Below, in pieces: positions 9,569 through 24,500 of a DNA stretch of 64,000 nucleotides. Positions within the stretch are counted from its first letter, which is position 1; the number at the start of each line of letters is the position of its first letter. The notes beneath the pieces were generated by a model. The model was not told the DNA's origin, ran no database searches, and saw only the letters and a list, made by a program, of their open reading frames with translations. The position numbers were made by a program, and so were the translations under genes. The DNA is from Holothuria scabra (taxonomy: Eukaryota; Echinodermata; Holothuroidea; Aspidochirotida; Holothuriidae): the NCBI GenBank assembly GCA_037179385.1, contig CM074195.1, positions 11,631,887-11,695,886 on the forward strand, read 5' to 3'.

Positions 9569-12500
9569 CCTTGAATCTGGAACTTTAACTTCACAAGTCC
9601 TTCCCTGGATCATATGTTTTTTCATCATGACCTGGTGACCTGTCTCTGCATCTGCAAATCTCACAAAACCAAAACCTCTGGATCTACGGGTGTCTCTATC
9701 ATATTTAATCTGTGAAGGTAAAGAAAATGTATTTTTACGCATCGAGCTATACTACAGAAGAAATTAAAGGACCATGCATAATCCCTTTCTATCAGACAAT
9801 ACATATTGTGAGTAACTTAATCCTTTTCGTGGGAAGATATGTGACAGGTCCGGTGGTTAATTTCTTCCGTTTGATTTAGCCTTCCTAATGCAAGTATGGC
9901 TCTTCCATACAGTACTATACTACTGTAATCCTCAAACAAAGACTTTAAATAGTCTAAAAGCTTTCAATTGTGATCTTGACTGACAATGAGCATGAGCATG
10001 AGTTTTTGTCATTCTCTTAGTCTAAATGACTTTATAAATGCACTTTCAAGTGATCTAATTCCTTACTGGTATTTCTGCAATTAATTAGGAACATTCTAAT
10101 CAGCAGCTGGAGCAAGTCTAACTTTTAAATTTTGGCTTCTTGCTTTTTCTTGAATGTCAGGTCATTTTTTTTAATTGCTGGCAACAAGTGGCTACCACAT
10201 GCTTTACAGAGACCTAGAAATTGACTTACATCTTGAAGTGTTCTGTCCAATGAACACTGGGTAATGAGGATAATCATATTTGGTAATCAGCCAGCAATGA
10301 ACATGACTGGTAAAAGACCTTTATTGAAATATGAAAGGTGAAATAAAGTGAAACAGCAGTAACTGCTGGATTCAGTGAGTGAAATGTAACTGAGTCCAGA
10401 CCATTCTTCAACTTGTAAAATTTATGAAAGAAGAGAAAAAAATTATGAGGAATGAAACGGGTAGAGTTGAATGAGGTGATGGCCATCATTGCTACTTCTT
10501 TCCTGCTCTTTCCTTTGAATAAAATACCATGTCCTCTTTCATGCAAGCTACCAATACAAAAGTGGGACTGGAATTTTTTCAGATGAACAATTTGTTGTAA
10601 AATGGTCAAATTTGGCCAAATTGTTTATCAGGTTACTTAATATAGCTAAGGTTCATCATATCTCAACCTCTAAGGGGCAGGCACATAGCCAGGATTTTGT
10701 GATGGTAGGGTTTTTGGAGTGTAATTTGAGGGTGATCTATCCCTCCACTTTCAAGGAAAAAACAAAAATCAGATTTTTGAGGTCTACATGTCTGCAAAAA
10801 TGTACGCCTCAAACGCAATACAGTTTGCAATAAACACTGTTTTGCAAATTGCTGACATTTTTTTCCAAACTTTACATTGAGAGAGGTTAAGCACCGCTCT
10901 CAACATGGTTTGGAAAGAGCACCTGTACGATACAATCTCAGATTTAAATTCAATTTGCACTCTGTTAGTTTCAAATTCATTCTCATAATCTGAAAACTTC
11001 TGAGCATATAGTAGACAAGTTTGATTCCTTTTTACATTTCTGAAATGAGAAAAAAAAACCTTTGAACATTAGAACTGCACCACTCATCACAAATATTCTA
11101 CATTGCTTAGCAGCAACCTGTGACAATGGTTGTCTCCATGAGAGTACAGTATCTTCTCCCAACAACAGGATGAAGAGGCACCAGCTTGACAAGTATCTAA
11201 GACAAGTCTGCATCAAATGGTATGGCTACCTGATTATTCTTTCTCCTTCTTCCAAATTCCGTCTTCACTGGACACAAAGGGCAGGAAATAATGATCCCTT
11301 TTGCCTGTCTGCTATTTGATGTTGATCACATCTTTCCAACATCTGTATACAGCATACAGCCCATGTCATGTCGAAGTGACTAAGAATTTTCTTTTCTTTG
11401 TGTTTAAGTCATCCGTCTTCCTCTTCAGGGCAGAGTTTGCCAAACAATACGCATTTTATTCCTCTTTTGGAGTAGAGATATCACAAAAAGCTAACACATT
11501 TTACATTTTCCTTATTACATACAGTACTTATTCTTTTACAACTGCGGTGGCAACCTGGCATTTTCAGACTTGGCTCTCACTTTCACTTTCAACTAGTGAA
11601 ATGAGTGCACCTACAATTATTTCCCCAAGGGCAAGGCATTTGATACTAGAGTAAGCGGGTTTTAGAACAACCCTAAACCTACACAGAATTTTCAGAAATA
11701 CGCAAAATCCAAATTAAAAACCCATGCATTCAGACACAAAAACCTGTCTCTTCCCCCCCCCCCTCCTCCCCTAAACAGAAAAGTCCCCTTCCATTACAGC
11801 TGGAGATGGGAACTCAAAGGATTAATAAAATCAAGCGGAAATGATGGATACATAGCTTAGTCAAGGTAAGACCATAAATTTTTGTAAATTGACATCCTGA
11901 TCTTTCAAAGAAAATATTCTTTAAAGGTGTTAAAATGGACTCATTTATGTACATCCTGGGTTATTGCTGGAGACTGATAATTGTATGATTTCCGAGATGA
12001 AAACATTTACTTGCAAGGATACAAGGGGCGCTACTCCCTTTTGGCTTTTTTTGTGCTGAGATGCTTTGGTTCATGTACCACAACCACCTAAACACATTAA
12101 AAAGCCACCATAGCCAATCAATTCTTCAGTCATCCGTCTTTGGCTAATCAAATTCCATGATTTTTCCAGGATTTGAAGCATTTTGCCACAAATTCCACTA
12201 CTTTTCCAGGATTTAAAGCATCTTTTTTAAATTCCATGACTTTTCCAGGTTTTTCAGGCAAGACTGGAAACCCTGTGTAGGGTAATTATGATACCAATCT
12301 CCCAGTCATAACCATTTTGAAAATTATTGACTCCAGTTACGGCTCATGGCTCCCTTATTTATAACTGCTTAACAATGATGGCTTTTTGCTTATGTTCACA
12401 ATTTTCAATAGTCTTTCAGCCTATTGTTTAAAAACCTTGAAGCTCATCTAAATGTAATAAGTAGTCATCACCACCATTTTTGTGTTCCACACACTCACTC

Positions 12501-15500
12501 AGTGTTTTAATACAGGCTAGACCCTATCTACAAGTTAACAGCAACGGTTTCAACTTGAAAACACAGATGAACAGTCGCAGCAGCCCGAGTTTTTTCTTTC
12601 TTTTTTGGTCAAATTTAGAAAAGGACAAATATTTACATGTAAAGTAAGTGTGGAATCCATTCCAACATGTACACACATTGCTAGGGTTGCCCATTGAAAA
12701 TGATCAAATGCACTTTCCAGTCTACAGTTAACAATGGCTCACACATTCAAGATGGCAGCACACAGTTATATCAATAAGTTTTATCAACTTGTGTATTTCA
12801 AATAAATTGTAACTACACATCATTTGCACATGCAATTACACAGAGAAGCGTGGATATATAGTCCACACAATGACACACACTTGTTGAAGACAATACATAT
12901 GTGTGTTCACTTATAAATGGCAAGAAAATGGTATCAAAAATATGAGACTATACACAAATAAATAGATAGCACAACTCAAACAAGAGATTTAAGTTGACAA
13001 ATTTAAGGCGAGCAGTCCACACTGACAGGAAAAGGTTTGGCAAGTATTTAAGCTAAGGTACTGTTTGCTGAGTCATTCTACAGCTTCACTTGTAAAATGA
13101 CACGTCTGCTTGTAGGGGTTCCCTTTCAAACACAAAAGCAACCCATTGCTACCTTCATATGGCAAACCTCATGGTACAAGATGATTGGTTGCTGAGGTAT
13201 GAGATAAACTATAAGAACTTAAAGGGCAAAGGCAGTTCCCCCAAACTTATTTTGAAACAACAGCTTTAAATCAAGTTCCTTGCTTCTGTTACAAAAACTT
13301 TACCTTATTTCAGGACTTAAATATTGAATTAACTACATAAACTACAGTTTACCTTTAATGTTGACTGGCATATCTACCAAAGTTGTCTATTACCCTGAAA
13401 CCAAAGAGTACTTTGTTAAAGGGTTCCAAGATAATTCCCTCCAGACCAGTAATTTTCTCTCAGCCCCTCACCCCACCCCTGCACTACCCAACCTCATTCT
13501 GATTACAACAATTTCAACCAAACAATTTTCCAAATGAATTCCAAAATGGCACAATGCCATATTTTCTGGTGACAGAAAATGTCTAGGAGGTCATATGTCA
13601 TGGAAATCAAAGTTAAATTTAAAACCATTGGAAAACTTTTTGCAATGGGTGTAAACATTTGCAATGGGTGTAAATACAAATTTTGGCAAAGACACGTTTC
13701 CTTACTGGCAGGAAATGGCATTTTTTCTTTTTTTTCAGTCAATTGTGAAAGCAGTAATACTTTGTTTTGGGTTCATTTTCTTGTGCAAGTTGAGAATCAA
13801 GGGGTGCTATTTAACAAAACATTTCTTGACATTGGGTATTCTTGTCAATCTTGTCAAGCAATCATTGAGGCCCACTTAAAGAGGCTCATTGAGTTGATAT
13901 CCACAACTTAGTGAGAGTATCAAAGGGTTACTATCACATAACAATGCTTATAGTTAGCATAACAGGTCAAGTTTCAACTCCAAAAGTCACAGAAAACACT
14001 AAAATTTTGAATTTTGTTGTGTCCTGACTTGTAACAGTTTTGTACATAATTTGAAAAAGTGTCTGGTCACAAATTTTTGAAAACTGACTTGAACCATTGG
14101 GCACTCACTCATAAAACTGTTATTTGTTTGTAGGGTATGGGGGTTGTCTAAGTTTGACCATTTGTCATTGGTATGTGTAGAAAACTCAGTAGGTTTGGAA
14201 AACTTTGTTGAATTTCATGAACCAACTCAATGAGCCGCTTTAACTAAATAAGTCACATAACACTACATTCATACCAATATGAAGGCCTTGAATTTTGAGG
14301 CATGCAAGAGCAATAGCACACCATCATTCACCTAATCACTGTGAAGAGAGTGATTTTTTGCACACCTGGGTAGAGATTTGGGCCTCATGAATTATTAAAG
14401 CTGATTAAAAGAGCACACCTACCACACTCCTGACTTTTCTTAGGAGTGTGATTTGTAGCACACCTGAAAAATCTAAAACTCAAGGCCTGATTATGATGTC
14501 TTTAACTTGGAAGCGATTATGGTTCATCTCATTCAAGTACTCCTATTTTTTTGGATACTGAAGTATTTCTTGGTCAGGTTCAAAATATTTTCAGTTGACC
14601 TAATAAATATGACATCTAGAGATGTGCTCAGAAAGATCTGAAAGCAGGGAGCATACTCCATTAAAGACTTTCTGATCATAGCACCAAAATAAATTTGCAA
14701 AGGGTGTAACTACAAATTTTGGCAAAAATATGCTTCCTTATTGGCAGGAAATGGCATTTCTGAATCTTTTTTTTTCAGTCAATTGTGAAAGCAGTAGTGC
14801 TTTGTTTTGGGAGTTCATTTTCTTGGGGAAGGTGAGAACTGCTGTAAGAAATTTGTTGGTAAATTCCTGGCTGATTTTTGGTAATGGTGGGAAACATGTG
14901 GGTCAGAAGGGCTTCATTAAAGGTTGAGTATGGGTCAACAAAAACTAGTGTGCGTAATTTCCTTTCCTTCCGACTCTTGTACAGTAGCAGCAACCCTGAT
15001 CGCTTCAAGTTTAGACTGTAAGTATAGGCAGAGCTCATAACATTTCAGAATTCCAAATAGGAATAAACAGTTTTGGGGAGTGGGAATGTGCATCAAAAGC
15101 ATGGCGAGCCTGAAGTCAATAGTGGGAGGGGTCCAGTTCCTCATCTCAAGACACCTGGTGGGGCCCAAGGGGTAGGGATTTCCAAGTGTTGAAGCCTGAG
15201 GATGTGCCTGGCTTTCAGAGGCCTCAGGAAATACTCTCAAGGGATAAATTTCATAAGCAAATATCCAAGTATTTTTGCAATTATTGCATTCTACAATGCA
15301 CCAATATGTCACAGCCATCTATAATGCTAACTGGGAATGAGTATAGAAGGTTTGATGGTGCAAAAAAGTACATAGGCATATAAGGTATGGCAGGGCGAAT
15401 GGAAGAAACTTAGCCAAAAGGGGGAAACAAGGAATGTTTTCAGAGAATTCTCTGTTTAAAGGAGGAGGGTTGAGAGTTGTGTACAAGGTTCAAAAAGTTA

Positions 15501-18500
15501 AGTAAGACCTAGTTTCACCATAAATGTGGAAAAGACAAGGGCACAAGTGCATACAAAGTCAGAGCAAAGGGGAGATTCTGAATCATAAGAAAATGTTGAT
15601 AACAGTTTACTTACCGATTACAGACCACTGAAAGGCACACATAACATGCATATAGTTTATATGTATAAAATAAAATGCCCACAACTTCTACTTCAGTTAA
15701 AAAGCCTTTCTAAACTGTATACTTTTACACCAAGCCTAATCTTCACTTTAATACCCCTTTGAAAACAGATCAGTTTTATGTTTATAAAATGTACATTTTT
15801 TCTCATTTAAAGGGTATTTAAATAAATTGTGTTCCTCAATACTCAATATCTATTACAATAAATCCTACTAAGTTCACTATTAGTTCCTCTTAATTAATGT
15901 TTTAAATATTTGCATTCGTGGCATTTACTAGGATTCAGCAATTTTTCATTTCCTTAACTGAGTAGAAAAGTCGGGCCTTCTAAACCTCATTGCACAGATG
16001 TTTATTTGATATCTCCTCCTTTCTATAATAACCAATTTGCGTTTATTTTCTGGACCTTCCTTGTACTGTAATACTTTTTTACTGTTTATTTTATCTTTCA
16101 CTGTTGTAAAGAACTATAAAATGAACTGTGCTTTGGGAAAGTATTCACTTCCTCGACTGAGAAGTAGGGGTAAGGGAAATGCTCATCTTCATTGCACACA
16201 TTATTTTTTTTTTACTTTTAATATATTTGTTCTTTCTAGAACAACAGATTCACATTTGGTTTCCTTAGCACTGAAAGTTTCATGAACTGTTTAACTTCTT
16301 CACTGTCAAATTATTCTTTCAGTATCAGATGAAACATAATGTACTGTTTTTGAGGAATTTTCTCACTTCTGTGTAGCAGTGTTAGAGGAATGCCTATAAT
16401 CATTGCAAAAATCTTTGTTTCACAACTCTCCCTTCCTAAACTAACTGATTCAAATGTATGTTTTTCTTTACCACAACAAGTCTGAAATAATCTGTTGCTT
16501 CTTCAATCTCAAATTCTTCTTTTGCTTTTGTACAGAACTGTTTAAATGGAATATTTTGAGAAAACAACTCTGTCCCTAAAGGGGGCTAATACTGTATAAA
16601 CTGCACCTGGTGAGGATAAGCACCAAGCAATATGCAGAAATGTTCTCAAAGGATATACTGAGTACAGCTGGTCCTTTGTACCATGGCCAACTTAATTATA
16701 ATCGCTCATTCTAAATCAGCAACAATGATTGGTTGCTGTTCTTTCTCATTCGTAATGACTGGTTTTTCTTCTGGACTTTCTTGTCTATACCTCCCCATGG
16801 TAACCAACAGCTGTGGGGAATGCGAGATGCCACTCTTCTGACGAAGGTATTTGCAGTGTTGTCCCAAGGAGGTCACACATTGCTTCCAGAGGTGATCAAA
16901 ATCAGATGTAGCATGCCCATACTTCTTTTCTACAGCCTCTGTATAAGGCAGACAAAAACAAACCAACACTATGAACATAATGGCAGTAAACTTAGACCAC
17001 TGTTAGGGACGGATCCAGGATTTTGAGAGAGCAGGCCAAAGACAGTCAACAATCAAGCAAGTGCTGGATGCCCAAAGCCTTTTTTGGTCAAACAATTCCA
17101 CGGGGATCCCCACCAGATTTGTTCCAAATACTTGATTTGATGCTTCCCCAGATTTACCATGAAATGTAAAAGCAAAGGCAATGTTAACGGTGTAAAAAGT
17201 TTTAACCTATTTTTCACCTCCTTTGGACTGACTGAATGTTCAAGTCATTCAACTTGCAGCCTGGAGTTCCAGCCCTGGCTAGGTCATACCCAAAGCTATA
17301 AAAATTCAACCTATACTGCCATTGTTCTTGAGGCTAACCATAAGCAATGGAGTTGGGAATAAACGCCAGTGAGCTACAACTGGAAAAAAGGCTGTGGCTG
17401 GCCCAACTTAAAGCAACTGGTTAAAAAGTGAGCCATAAAACCTCATCAAACTAACCTTGAGAGTAATTTGGCTTACACTACAAATTTTTAATTTTAATTT
17501 GCTTCCTTATGATACATGTACACGAATCATCATATCAATTTAATACCAACCAAACTAAATCATCAACCATAAATAAAGTTAGACTGTCACATTTTGATAA
17601 CATGGGATGGGAACCCTTGAACTGGTTGAACTGGGAAATAAATCCTTTATTCCAGCCTTAATGTTCTACAGTATGTAGCTGCCAGGTGGGGCAGTAAGTG
17701 GAAGGCCTGATTCTCTCACCCCTAACAGTTGCAATTCTCCTATTCTTAAGCCCCTCCCACATTTCTTTTAATTTCACCCTCATCCAAACACAATCCCAGT
17801 TTATTCCTTCAGGTTGAGTATGAAAGACTCCAATGTGTAATCGAATACTCTCGTTACAGTACAGGCTGTGTAATATGAGCTTTGGTGGTCTGCATTATTT
17901 GAACTAACTGTCAATCAAAGTGCTGAGCTTTTCTGTGGACTACTTTAAAAATTCCAGTTTGGAGTGAGAGCATTAGCCCTTTAACAGAAACTTCACAATC
18001 TCTCAAATTGGAATGGCGAACAAAACACAAGAACTTACTTGTGTACAAATCTACTTATTTACTTCAAAAACCACGTGTTTGGTCTAACGGTAAGAGCATC
18101 CACCTCTCACGCGGAAGAAACTGGTTCGTTTTCCAGGTCAAGTCATACCAAAGACTCTAAAAAAGGAACCTACTGCCATTGTGAATGATGCTCCGCACAA
18201 GCAATGGAATAGGGAAAACAAGCCAGTGAGCCACAACTGGAAAAAAGGCCGTGGCCGGCTCGACTTGAACCAATACAGTAGGTTGGAAACTGGGCCGTAA
18301 AACTCTACCTAACTAACTATTTACTTCAAAGACAAATGTGACCATATCAACTTTCATAAGTAATAACTTCTCCACAAACTCCTTTAGGAATATCAAAAGA
18401 ATAAAACCGCTAAAGTTACTGCTCATTGAAGGTTTTTTGTTAATTTGAGGTATTTAACCTACAGTACTATTTCACAGTTGCAGCAGTGCTTATTATTTGA

Positions 18501-21500
18501 TGCATATAACAATGTTGCTTCGATGATGCTTAAATTTTACAAAGTTGCTATGGAGTCTTAAACAGCTGAGCTCCATATTTTGATGACTTAAGTGACATGT
18601 TACTTAGCCAGCTATTAAATGATTCAACCATGCTCTAAAATGCTTTCAATAAAACCATAAATTTTGTGGCCACTCAACCAAAAACAAAATATTGCTCAGA
18701 TGATTGCTTTGGATTTGCATAACATTTTGAGCAATGACTACTTTCCTTATCTTATTTTGCATTTCTTACAAAATTTTGTAAACCTCGATCGATCAGTTCA
18801 AGCATATTTGGAATTTTTATGCATCTTGAAGCATTTTAGAGGGACTTTGCCAATTTTGCTTTGACATAAAGTTTGCTATAGTTTTCAGAAATTTTATGAC
18901 TTCGTTACCAACCACTGCTGTGCAGTACTTTGCAATAACCACCATCAATTCAAGGAACTCACCAGTACTATGCATGGGTATAAAAAGTTGGGAAGCTGGG
19001 AGGCTCCTTCCCAGGAAATTTGGACATATGCACTTGAATTTTTCTCTTATGTACATGAAAAAATGGCAAGAACTGTGGACAATTTTATTCTCTTTCCGGG
19101 AAGTAACCATTTTCCAGCCCTGGTTCTATGGGGGTAGCCACATTCCCTTTTCTCATAAGTTAAACATTGCAGAGCATGTAAGCAGCATGATTTGTGTTCT
19201 GTACTAATAAAGTTTGAACCCTAGGTGCCACTAGACCTCCCTTGTAGTATTACACTTCAGCTACTCTACTTAAAGGTGCAGTGTCATGTCAGCAAAAAGG
19301 TCTGATTTTATCTGGACAATTAAATAGCCACAAATCTGTCCTACATAATGTCCACAGCTTTTTCTAAAAAGTAGGCACTTATTAGCTGTAACAATGGTAA
19401 CCTACCTCTGATGGCCATGAGCTTAACATTGTCAAGAGCTTCAAAACCATTTCTTCCAGTGACTGTTGATAAAATTAATTCTTCTTTTGTGTATAATATA
19501 TGTGCCAGTGACCTTGTTAGCTCACAAGCACCATTGCGGTAGTACAAACGCCCCCACTTTGGGTTTGCAACCAACGATTTAATCTTGGCTGCCACTGTGT
19601 GAAAAAAAAAAATATGATAGAAAAGATTAAAGGCATTCACTTGAAAGAAAGCTTGACACAATTTAAACCTTCATTCCCTAAAATGACTTTAACTTAAATG
19701 CCGGGTATCTCCTGGGATTTGGAGGTTGTAATGAGGTACTAGTTAATGGTGTAAAATGATGCCAGGTTTGGGAAAAACAGGGAGGGGGACTGTCACATTT
19801 TTTATAGTTACAGCACAGTTTAGGTGCAAATTTAAGGAATATTCTGTGAAGCAGTGACTAAAATCTGTGATATGGACTCCTCACCAAAATGACTTTAACT
19901 TATATTGAGGTTTTACCCTGGGCTTTGGAAGTTGTGAGGTAGAACAAGTTTATGGGGTAAATGTGACATTTGGCAGCAGAAGAAGGGAGACTGTAACAAC
20001 TTCTGTAACTCCAGTACAGTGCAGGTGGCAATTAAATCAATTTTCTATGAGTTAGTAACTAAAACCTGTGAGGTGGGCCCCTGACAAAAAGTATGCCAAG
20101 GGAAACCTCAATAATTTTTTGCCTTGCCTATTGTATTTCATTTATTGTGCATATCATTTGAATGTGTAGAGTATTTATGAGAAGCAAAGCAGTTCATGAG
20201 TCCATAGTACCATAACTGTCAGGACAATCAAGCAGTGAATTGGTGAGGATGCTGATTTTCTCAAAAAAAAATTGTCACTTTTAGTATACCCTTGCAACAG
20301 CTACGGCATCAACCATCAATGAAATTGCTCAAATATCAACCTTAGTTGATAGATGTGGTCATGCCAGTTCTCACGTAATTCTCATCTTCTTAACAAAATA
20401 AATTGAAACATTCCAAAATTTGACCCACATCTGCCAATTTTCATTACGGTACGTTGCAATACAGCTCGGTAATAAACCAAATAGAAACGGAACCAAACTA
20501 GTAGCACCCACTTTTTACTGCACATGAATGAGAACGGGGTTACTGTACACTGACAGTAGTACTGACCTCACCAGCAGTGGTAACAGTGAGATAAAACTAC
20601 AGTACAGTAGATGCTTTACAGTGGAATTTAATGCACCTGATTAACTTGCTTGGACTCTTTTCTCAAGAGAAATTGTAAAGGAGTTTTTGACAGAGTTTGG
20701 GTAGGTGTCACTTCTGACCACAGAAAAAAGTTATTGTATATCCCATAATCCTTTGTACCCTTCTTAGAAAAGAGTCTTTGTGGACTAAGTAAGTGGAATA
20801 TGATGCTGTACATAAACATCAACTCAATCATGGTTGCTATCTATGGTATCAAAACCATACATACAAAAATAAACAAAAAATACAAAAAATACAAACAAGT
20901 GATGCTTTCTACTATCACTCAAGAATTGTGAATAAAAAATCATCGACTTACTTGTAGCATTAGCGTCTATACCGCTTTCATAGTCCAACCAACTCTCATC
21001 CTCATCATACTCCGAGTTGTGATTCATTGGTGAGAAATGATACATACTATCTCTGACATCAATAGAACCAGGTCGACTTCCCTGAGATGTCCCCACACTG
21101 CTGGCATGCTTGGATGAGTTGTGCAGAGCTTGCATTGAACCAATGTCCCCATTCTGACAACTTGTAAAAGCAGATTGCTCACCCATTCGATAGCTCCCAC
21201 TAGAGCTGGGATAACCTATACCAGCCCCGGTATTGAATGCTTGTTTCACATCAGATGATGTTTGGTGAGGGGTAACTTGAGGAGGAGATGGGGGCTGACT
21301 TGGATCCTCCTCCTCTTTGGATCTAAGATGATGAAGGCATTTCTCGAGAAGAGATAAAGACAGTTCTAAAGATGTAATCTCTGAAGCAGGGAGATGTCCA
21401 AGCTGTCTTTTGTGAGATTTTAAAACTTCAACTTGATGGTGTAATTGTTGGGTGCAGTGTGAAAAGGCTTCAAGTGAAGTTTCCAGTCTCTGTTTGTTAA

Positions 21501-24500
21501 GCCTTGAAGCACATGTTCCCCTTGGTTTGGATGACTCATCATTATCATCTGTGGTTTCTTTCCTTTTTGACTTGTTCTCCAGTTTGCCAAGTCTCTCCTC
21601 CAAAGTAGTATACTTAATTTTCAGCTATGGAAGAAGGCACACTGAAAACATCAATACAAGCAGAAATATAAGTCAGTTACTATCAACTACAAACAAGTTA
21701 AGCTTTAGAAGAAACAATAAAGTCGATTTTTTTTTAAATATCATATTGGAGTGTACAGTATAGTGTATAAACTCAATCCTTCTGGCTTGCACATACAATA
21801 CAGTAGTTACAATCAGTGAGAACCACTTAAAACAGGACTTGAAATGGGTCTTCTACAGTACAATGTACAACACAGTACTGTATAACTGTACAGTCTGTGA
21901 GTGACAGATTACACCAGAGTTGTAAAGAGTTATGACTCAAGTCGCAAATTTCCAAAAGGGAAATGACTCCAGGACTTGCATCATGATTTACCTCATAGAA
22001 ATTGTACAGTGACTAGAGTCATTGTCTCAACTCGAGTAGCACTAAAAGTAGCAAATGACTAGACTCAACCTCAAAATTGGGTGATTATACTGTCAACAAT
22101 CCTGAATGCATCATTCATAAAGATCAATAAATATCTGAAGCTAAATTTTCAAACTCAGAATCTAAAATGTTAGCTGTACTACCACAATGAATCCTGCCAA
22201 ATATAACCCTTTATTCCTTTGTCCCTGCACCCCCATATTCTAACAAACCCATTATATTCCAACATCCCTCTGTTCCGACATACCTGTTCCAACAACTCAA
22301 ATAGATACGGCATTTAGGGTATAAGAACATGTAGGGGTTTCAAACAAAGTTGTGTCAGAATACTGTACAGGGGTCATGCTTCGACAAATCCCCCGGCCAA
22401 CAGTCCGGGACAAGTAAAAAATGACTCGGACAAGTGAACTGCTCAATACTGTAGCCTGCCAGGCAAGCAGCCCTCTGAAAATCACACCTTACTGTAGTTG
22501 GCCTTCTGTTACTGTAGCAAACCTACGTACAACACTCATTACATGCTGTTTATTGTCATACTTACAGTTGGTAGTGTACCCTACACTCTGGGTGGCTCTT
22601 TGAACCAAAATCATTCCAGTACTGTACATGCACAGTTGCACACACACAGAATATTGTACTCTAGAGAACTCTGAAAAATCTACAGCTTTATTGCTGTGTA
22701 AAATCACTTAAACATGGACACAGATCAAAAAAAGAAGTGCTACTGTAAGTAATAAAATAACAAATATTAAAATATTGTACTGGAATTATCCATTCTGAAA
22801 GCCTGTACTCAAAGATACTACACTGGCCATGTTTATGTTTTTCTTTAGAATAAAAACATCTAAATTCAAAAAAAAAAAAAACATCTGAAAGTATCAACTG
22901 CATTCATGTTTACGTTCAGTTGATTTTAATACCTTCTTTAATCCAGGTACAAGTCAGTTCCTTCAATATTTATATTGTAAGTCATTTTGTCATTAAAAAT
23001 GCACCTTGTTAAATATTTTATTACCCTGGGAGATTGCTAAGTATAAAATATGCATTATTTATGATGGAATATCTCTCTCCAAATGTCAAATTATGCTGAA
23101 AAATTTGATCCTAAAGAGCAGTGGTATTAAGGATAGGCAAGTTTCACTTTAATAGTATCCCACAGTTTGTAGATCTATGTGTTATTTACGACCATTAAGT
23201 GAAGCTGCATAAATTTGAAAGCATCCAAATTACAATACTGTACATACTGTAGTACTGTACAGTATGTCACTGAAGAAGACCATCAGGTGCTACAATTTAT
23301 CAATTTGTGATTGTGATTCAGGTACCATAGCAATTTACAAGTGCCTTGAATTTTGAAACATTCAAACAAAAGTTACAGTATAAACTCACATAGTCTAAAA
23401 ATGTAGATTTTTACTCTAACAGTACCAGCTCTACAGTATGCACTGTACATCAATTTATTTTAAGAAATAAATGATGTTAAGCTACGACTCTGAAACTCCG
23501 AAAGGCATAACTTTTCTATGAGGGAAGAATTTCTCTGAATAATACTTAAACATCTCATTTTGTGACCTTTAAAGTTGGCAAACGACTGCAAAGGCATACT
23601 TGTGAAGTAGGCTATGTTAAAATGTTAGTTTACACTGCTACAGTATTGTAATAAACTGCATGGTACAAACAGTGAAACAAAATTTGAAACTTGCTGCCAG
23701 GATACTGTACTTGCTGCAAGAGGGCTGCAGAACATTTCTACTGTACAATAAACTTACCACAAAGGACTTCTACAGTAAATAACCAGCATAGGGTAACTAA
23801 CATAGTTACCCTGTACTTGACTTAACAGAGGCTTGAAGCCAAAGACAAAATAGCAGACTAAAGCACACACAATTGCATGGTGGGAAAAAAAGGGAGAACA
23901 AAACAATGGGCAGAAAAGAAAAAAAACACAACTTTTTGACCACTTGTCAGAGAAAAAATAACTAAATTATCAACCTATCAGATTATCAAGTTAAAATTCT
24001 GACTGAATAAGTAATTGTACAAAAGTATGCTCTACAAGATATTATGATCAAAATGTAAATTCTGCCAAACATGGCCATGCTGAAAAGGATTTTAGCTTAC
24101 ACCTAGCAACCGGCTAGTGTGACAATACCTCAATACATATTATGTATGTTGTCTTCACCAATTTATGTAAACAGGCTTGGGCAATAAAAAATAATGTGAA
24201 CAGACATGCAGTAAATTTTAACTGACTACCTGGCTACCCTGTAAATCATACCCCAGGCAAGTCCCAGGAAATGGTTTGTGTATTAGTTCTTCTTAACTGA
24301 GACCACAAAAAGTACACTAGCAGCTGCACATTCCCCACACACCATGCACTTGGACTTTTTTGACAAAATGGCAATGAGTATTATTTTTCTAATACTGTAA
24401 GGTCAAAACCAATCACATCCCCTCTACCTCACTCCTATTTTAATGGTTTAAAGTAATTTTGGTAAATGTTACTTGTACACTTCACCAGATTACTGTACTA

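Larger units (their letters stand above)
9710..16705. other. Left part of the 16.5-kb TDP-43 intron, downstream of the BEN gene
   Basis: No coding exon seen. Open frames here are short and without recognisable domains. Holds MITEs at 13880-14239 and about 14284-14492, a direct repeat pair (about 13626-13790 and 14690-14840), a TTAA-flanked MITE left end at 13219, and a hAT-like end (CAGGCACATAGCCA) at 10679. At 12140-12275 a short phrase (AAATTCCATGACTTTTCCAG) recurs three times. A C-run lies at 11753-11762. Confidence 0.6.
16939..19405. other. BEN gene intron 3
   Basis: Holds two SINE copies (17220-17460 and 18070-18335), a TTAA MITE (17703-17984), and at about 17004 a hAT-like terminus (TTAGGGACGGATCCAGGATT). 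Nothing coding is seen. Confidence 0.6.

Noticed and set aside
9569..9709. RRM half at 9569 as part of a separate RNA-binding gene
   Set aside because: Phase, RNP1 sequence and exon boundaries fit exactly as TDP-43 exon 4 following the exon at 26206.
10274..10609. 111-codon minus-strand frame as a small gene or further TDP-43 exon
   Set aside because: No similarity to RRM2, no splice signals in the expected phase, and no supporting features.
11753..11771. Mononucleotide C runs (also 43782, 43929, 45893, 62104) and G runs (51602, 53031) as functional elements
   Set aside because: Isolated homopolymers, mostly within transposon relics, with no conserved context visible.
16706..21624. BEN exons as alternative internal exons of TDP-43
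   Set aside because: They form a complete frame with their own ATG exon and stop; including them would put a stop before the second half of RRM1. A fusion isoform is kept only as a testable idea.
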